This document shows positions 34,339 through 35,478 of a stretch of DNA of 35,478 nt, piece after piece. The notes beneath the pieces are model-generated. The model searched no databases and was not told where the DNA came from. It saw nothing but the letters and a program-made list of their open reading frames with translations. Source of the stretch: Deltaproteobacteria bacterium (GTDB lineage: Bacteria; Bdellovibrionota_B; Oligoflexia; Oligoflexales; Bog-1112); the NCBI GenBank assembly GCA_947466225.1, contig CANIBL010000023.1:1-35478 (forward strand), read 5' to 3'. Within the stretch, counting starts at the first letter, position 1, and the number at the start of each line of letters is the position of its first letter. A program made the translations under genes and the position numbers.

Positions 34339-35326
34339 GCAACGAGAGGAACCCATCACAGGCCCGGGTGAAATCAAAATTCGGGTTCACAAGGCCGCCA
34401 TTTGCGGCACCGACCTCCACATCTACAATTGGGATGAGTGGGCGCAGCGCACCATTCGCACGCCTCTCATAATCGGACATGAGTTCATGGGCACCGTGGT
34501 CGAAGTGGGCCCTGGGCTTCAGCATCCCGTCTCCATCGGAGATCGGGTTTCTTGTGAAGGGCACATCACCTGTGGCGCTTGTCGCAACTGTCGCGCTGGT
34601 AAGCGGCATCTTTGTCGGTTGACATTGGGAACCGGTGTGAATCGAAATGGGGCGTTTGCAGAATATGTGGTGATGCCTGCGATTAATGCATTTCGATTGC
34701 CCGATTCTATCTCCGATGAATTGGGTGCTATCTTTGACCCCTATGGAAATGCGGTGCACACGGCGCTATCCTACGATCTTGTGGGAGAAGATGTACTCAT
34801 CACGGGTGCAGGTCCGGTAGGGCTTATGGCGGCTGCAGTAGCCAAGCATGTGGGGGCACGCAATGTGGTGATCACCGACCCCAATGAATCTCGCCTCGCC
34901 CTAGCGCGCAAACTGGGCGCTACCTATACCGCAAATCCCACGAAGACTTCCCTTGAAACTGTGATGAAAGAGTTGGGCATGAGCGAGGGCTTCGATGTAG
35001 GCTTGGAAATGTCCGGCAATGGCCCGGCGTTTAACTCGTTGCTGCGTGCCATGAACCATGGGGGGAAGGTGGTGTTACTTGGCATTTTGCCAAATGACAC
35101 AGCCATTGACTGGGATCAAGTGATTTTTAAAGGATTGTTTCTGAAAGGGATCTACGGTCGAGAAATGTTTGAGACGTGGTACAAGATGGCGGCCCTTCTA
35201 CAAAGTGGACTCGACATTCGACCCGTAATTACCCACCAGTTTCCCTATCAAGAGTTTGAGAAGGGCTTTGCGCTATTGCGTAGCGGAGAAGCAGCCAAGA
35301 TTGTATTAGATTTCGTCGGACGGTAG
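34289..35326 (+). CDS. tdh: L-threonine 3-dehydrogenase
   Basis: Zinc MDR enzyme that oxidises threonine to 2-amino-3-ketobutyrate with NAD+, which Kbl then cleaves. It has the catalytic-zinc Cys39 in [21 protein letters not shown], the structural-zinc set [15 protein letters not shown], and the Rossmann GAGPVGLMA. The two adjacent ATGs at 34289 and 34292 are both possible. [15 protein letters not shown] aligns with the E. coli start MKALSKLKAEEGIWM, so 34292 may be the true one. A GGGGG run lies about 6 nt upstream. The gene starts inside kbl, so translation is coupled. Confidence 0.95.
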   Translation: MMQALVKKEAKPGLWLEQREEPITGPGEIKIRVHKAAICGTDLHIYNWDEWAQRTIRTPLIIGHEFMGTVVEVGPGLQHPVSIGDRVSCEGHITCGACRNCRAGKRHLCRLTLGTGVNRNGAFAEYVVMPAINAFRLPDSISDELGAIFDPYGNAVHTALSYDLVGEDVLITGAGPVGLMAAAVAKHVGARNVVITDPNESRLALARKLGATYTANPTKTSLETVMKELGMSEGFDVGLEMSGNGPAFNSLLRAMNHGGKVVLLGILPNDTAIDWDQVIFKGLFLKGIYGREMFETWYKMAALLQSGLDIRPVITHQFPYQEFEKGFALLRSGEAAKIVLDFVGR

Positions 35327-35336
35327 AGCTTCTATT

Positions 35337-35347
35337 TCCGTCATGCC
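35337..35347 (+). repeat. Possible end of the dispersed TIR repeat downstream of tdh
   Basis: TCCGTCATGCC matches the terminal bases of the element in reverse orientation, but the similarity ends after 11 bp. This is weak alone. It is listed because it shares the intergenic setting of the other fragments. Confidence 0.35.
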
Positions 35348-35462
35348 AATGCTGTTCGGTTAAGAAGCAAAGATTTGGGGGACAAGGGACTTGTTGATTT
35401 TTTCTACAAAGGAAAAACAGAGGCTATGGGACGAACCCTTTGATTGGAGGGTGTTTTTGAAT

Positions 35463-35478
35463 ATGACGATAAACAAGA
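35463..35478 (+). CDS. Possible start of the next gene, cut by the window end
   Basis: ATG at 35463 with GGAGG 11 nt upstream begins a frame MTINK that runs off the window. Only five codons are visible, so nothing can be said about its product. Confidence 0.35.

Overview
The window reads as a piece of chromosome from a Gram-negative bacterium. The evidence is a TonB-dependent outer-membrane receptor, several lipoproteins, soluble transhydrogenase, a PilT-type ATPase and a sigma-54 activator. The long PilT with a private N-terminal domain, the tandem bifunctional enzymes and the modest gene density would fit a Deltaproteobacteria/Myxococcota-like lineage with a somewhat reduced, repeat-bearing genome, for instance a relative of Pajaroellobacter. 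That placement is an inference from family content; I could not run a search. No rRNA, tRNA, CRISPR array or prophage was recognised.

Layout. The left edge holds the tail of an IS transposase. It is followed by rpsA (minus), a DUF3108 exported protein (plus), a DnaJ-class cochaperone and a Nudix hydrolase (minus), and an exported zinc metallopeptidase (plus). Next come a degenerate sigma-54 activator overlapping a TerC-family membrane protein, then metG (plus). A compact two-gene cassette (nucleotidyltransferase plus putative DNA-binding partner) lies behind a palindromic promoter at 10.8-12.0 kb. A minus-strand surface block follows: a Cys-rich exported protein, a TonB-dependent receptor and its lipoprotein partner. 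Then an MFS transporter (plus), rpsU and a pilT-like gene (minus), and a subtilase lipoprotein (minus).

The right half is rich in redox and one-carbon metabolism: a zinc-free MDR oxidoreductase, a homocysteine methyltransferase/MetF fusion, nadE-sthA as a tight NAD(P) operon, and kbl-tdh for threonine to glycine. Divergent from kbl is the most unusual locus. It is an 803-residue protein with two GTP-cyclohydrolase-II-like domains (the first keeps the zinc cysteines, the second has lost them) joined to two SIS (sugar isomerase) domains. An adenine-phosphoribosyltransferase-like gene lies 12 bp downstream. I do not recognise a described pathway with this architecture.

A short dispersed repeat with terminal inverted repeats (full length about 91 bp, ends TCCGTCAT/ATGACGGA) occurs as one complete copy and several half copies. 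The complete copy sits in frame inside nadE, in the linker between its two catalytic domains. Another copy abuts a 31-bp tandem repeat that begins at the stop codon of sthA.
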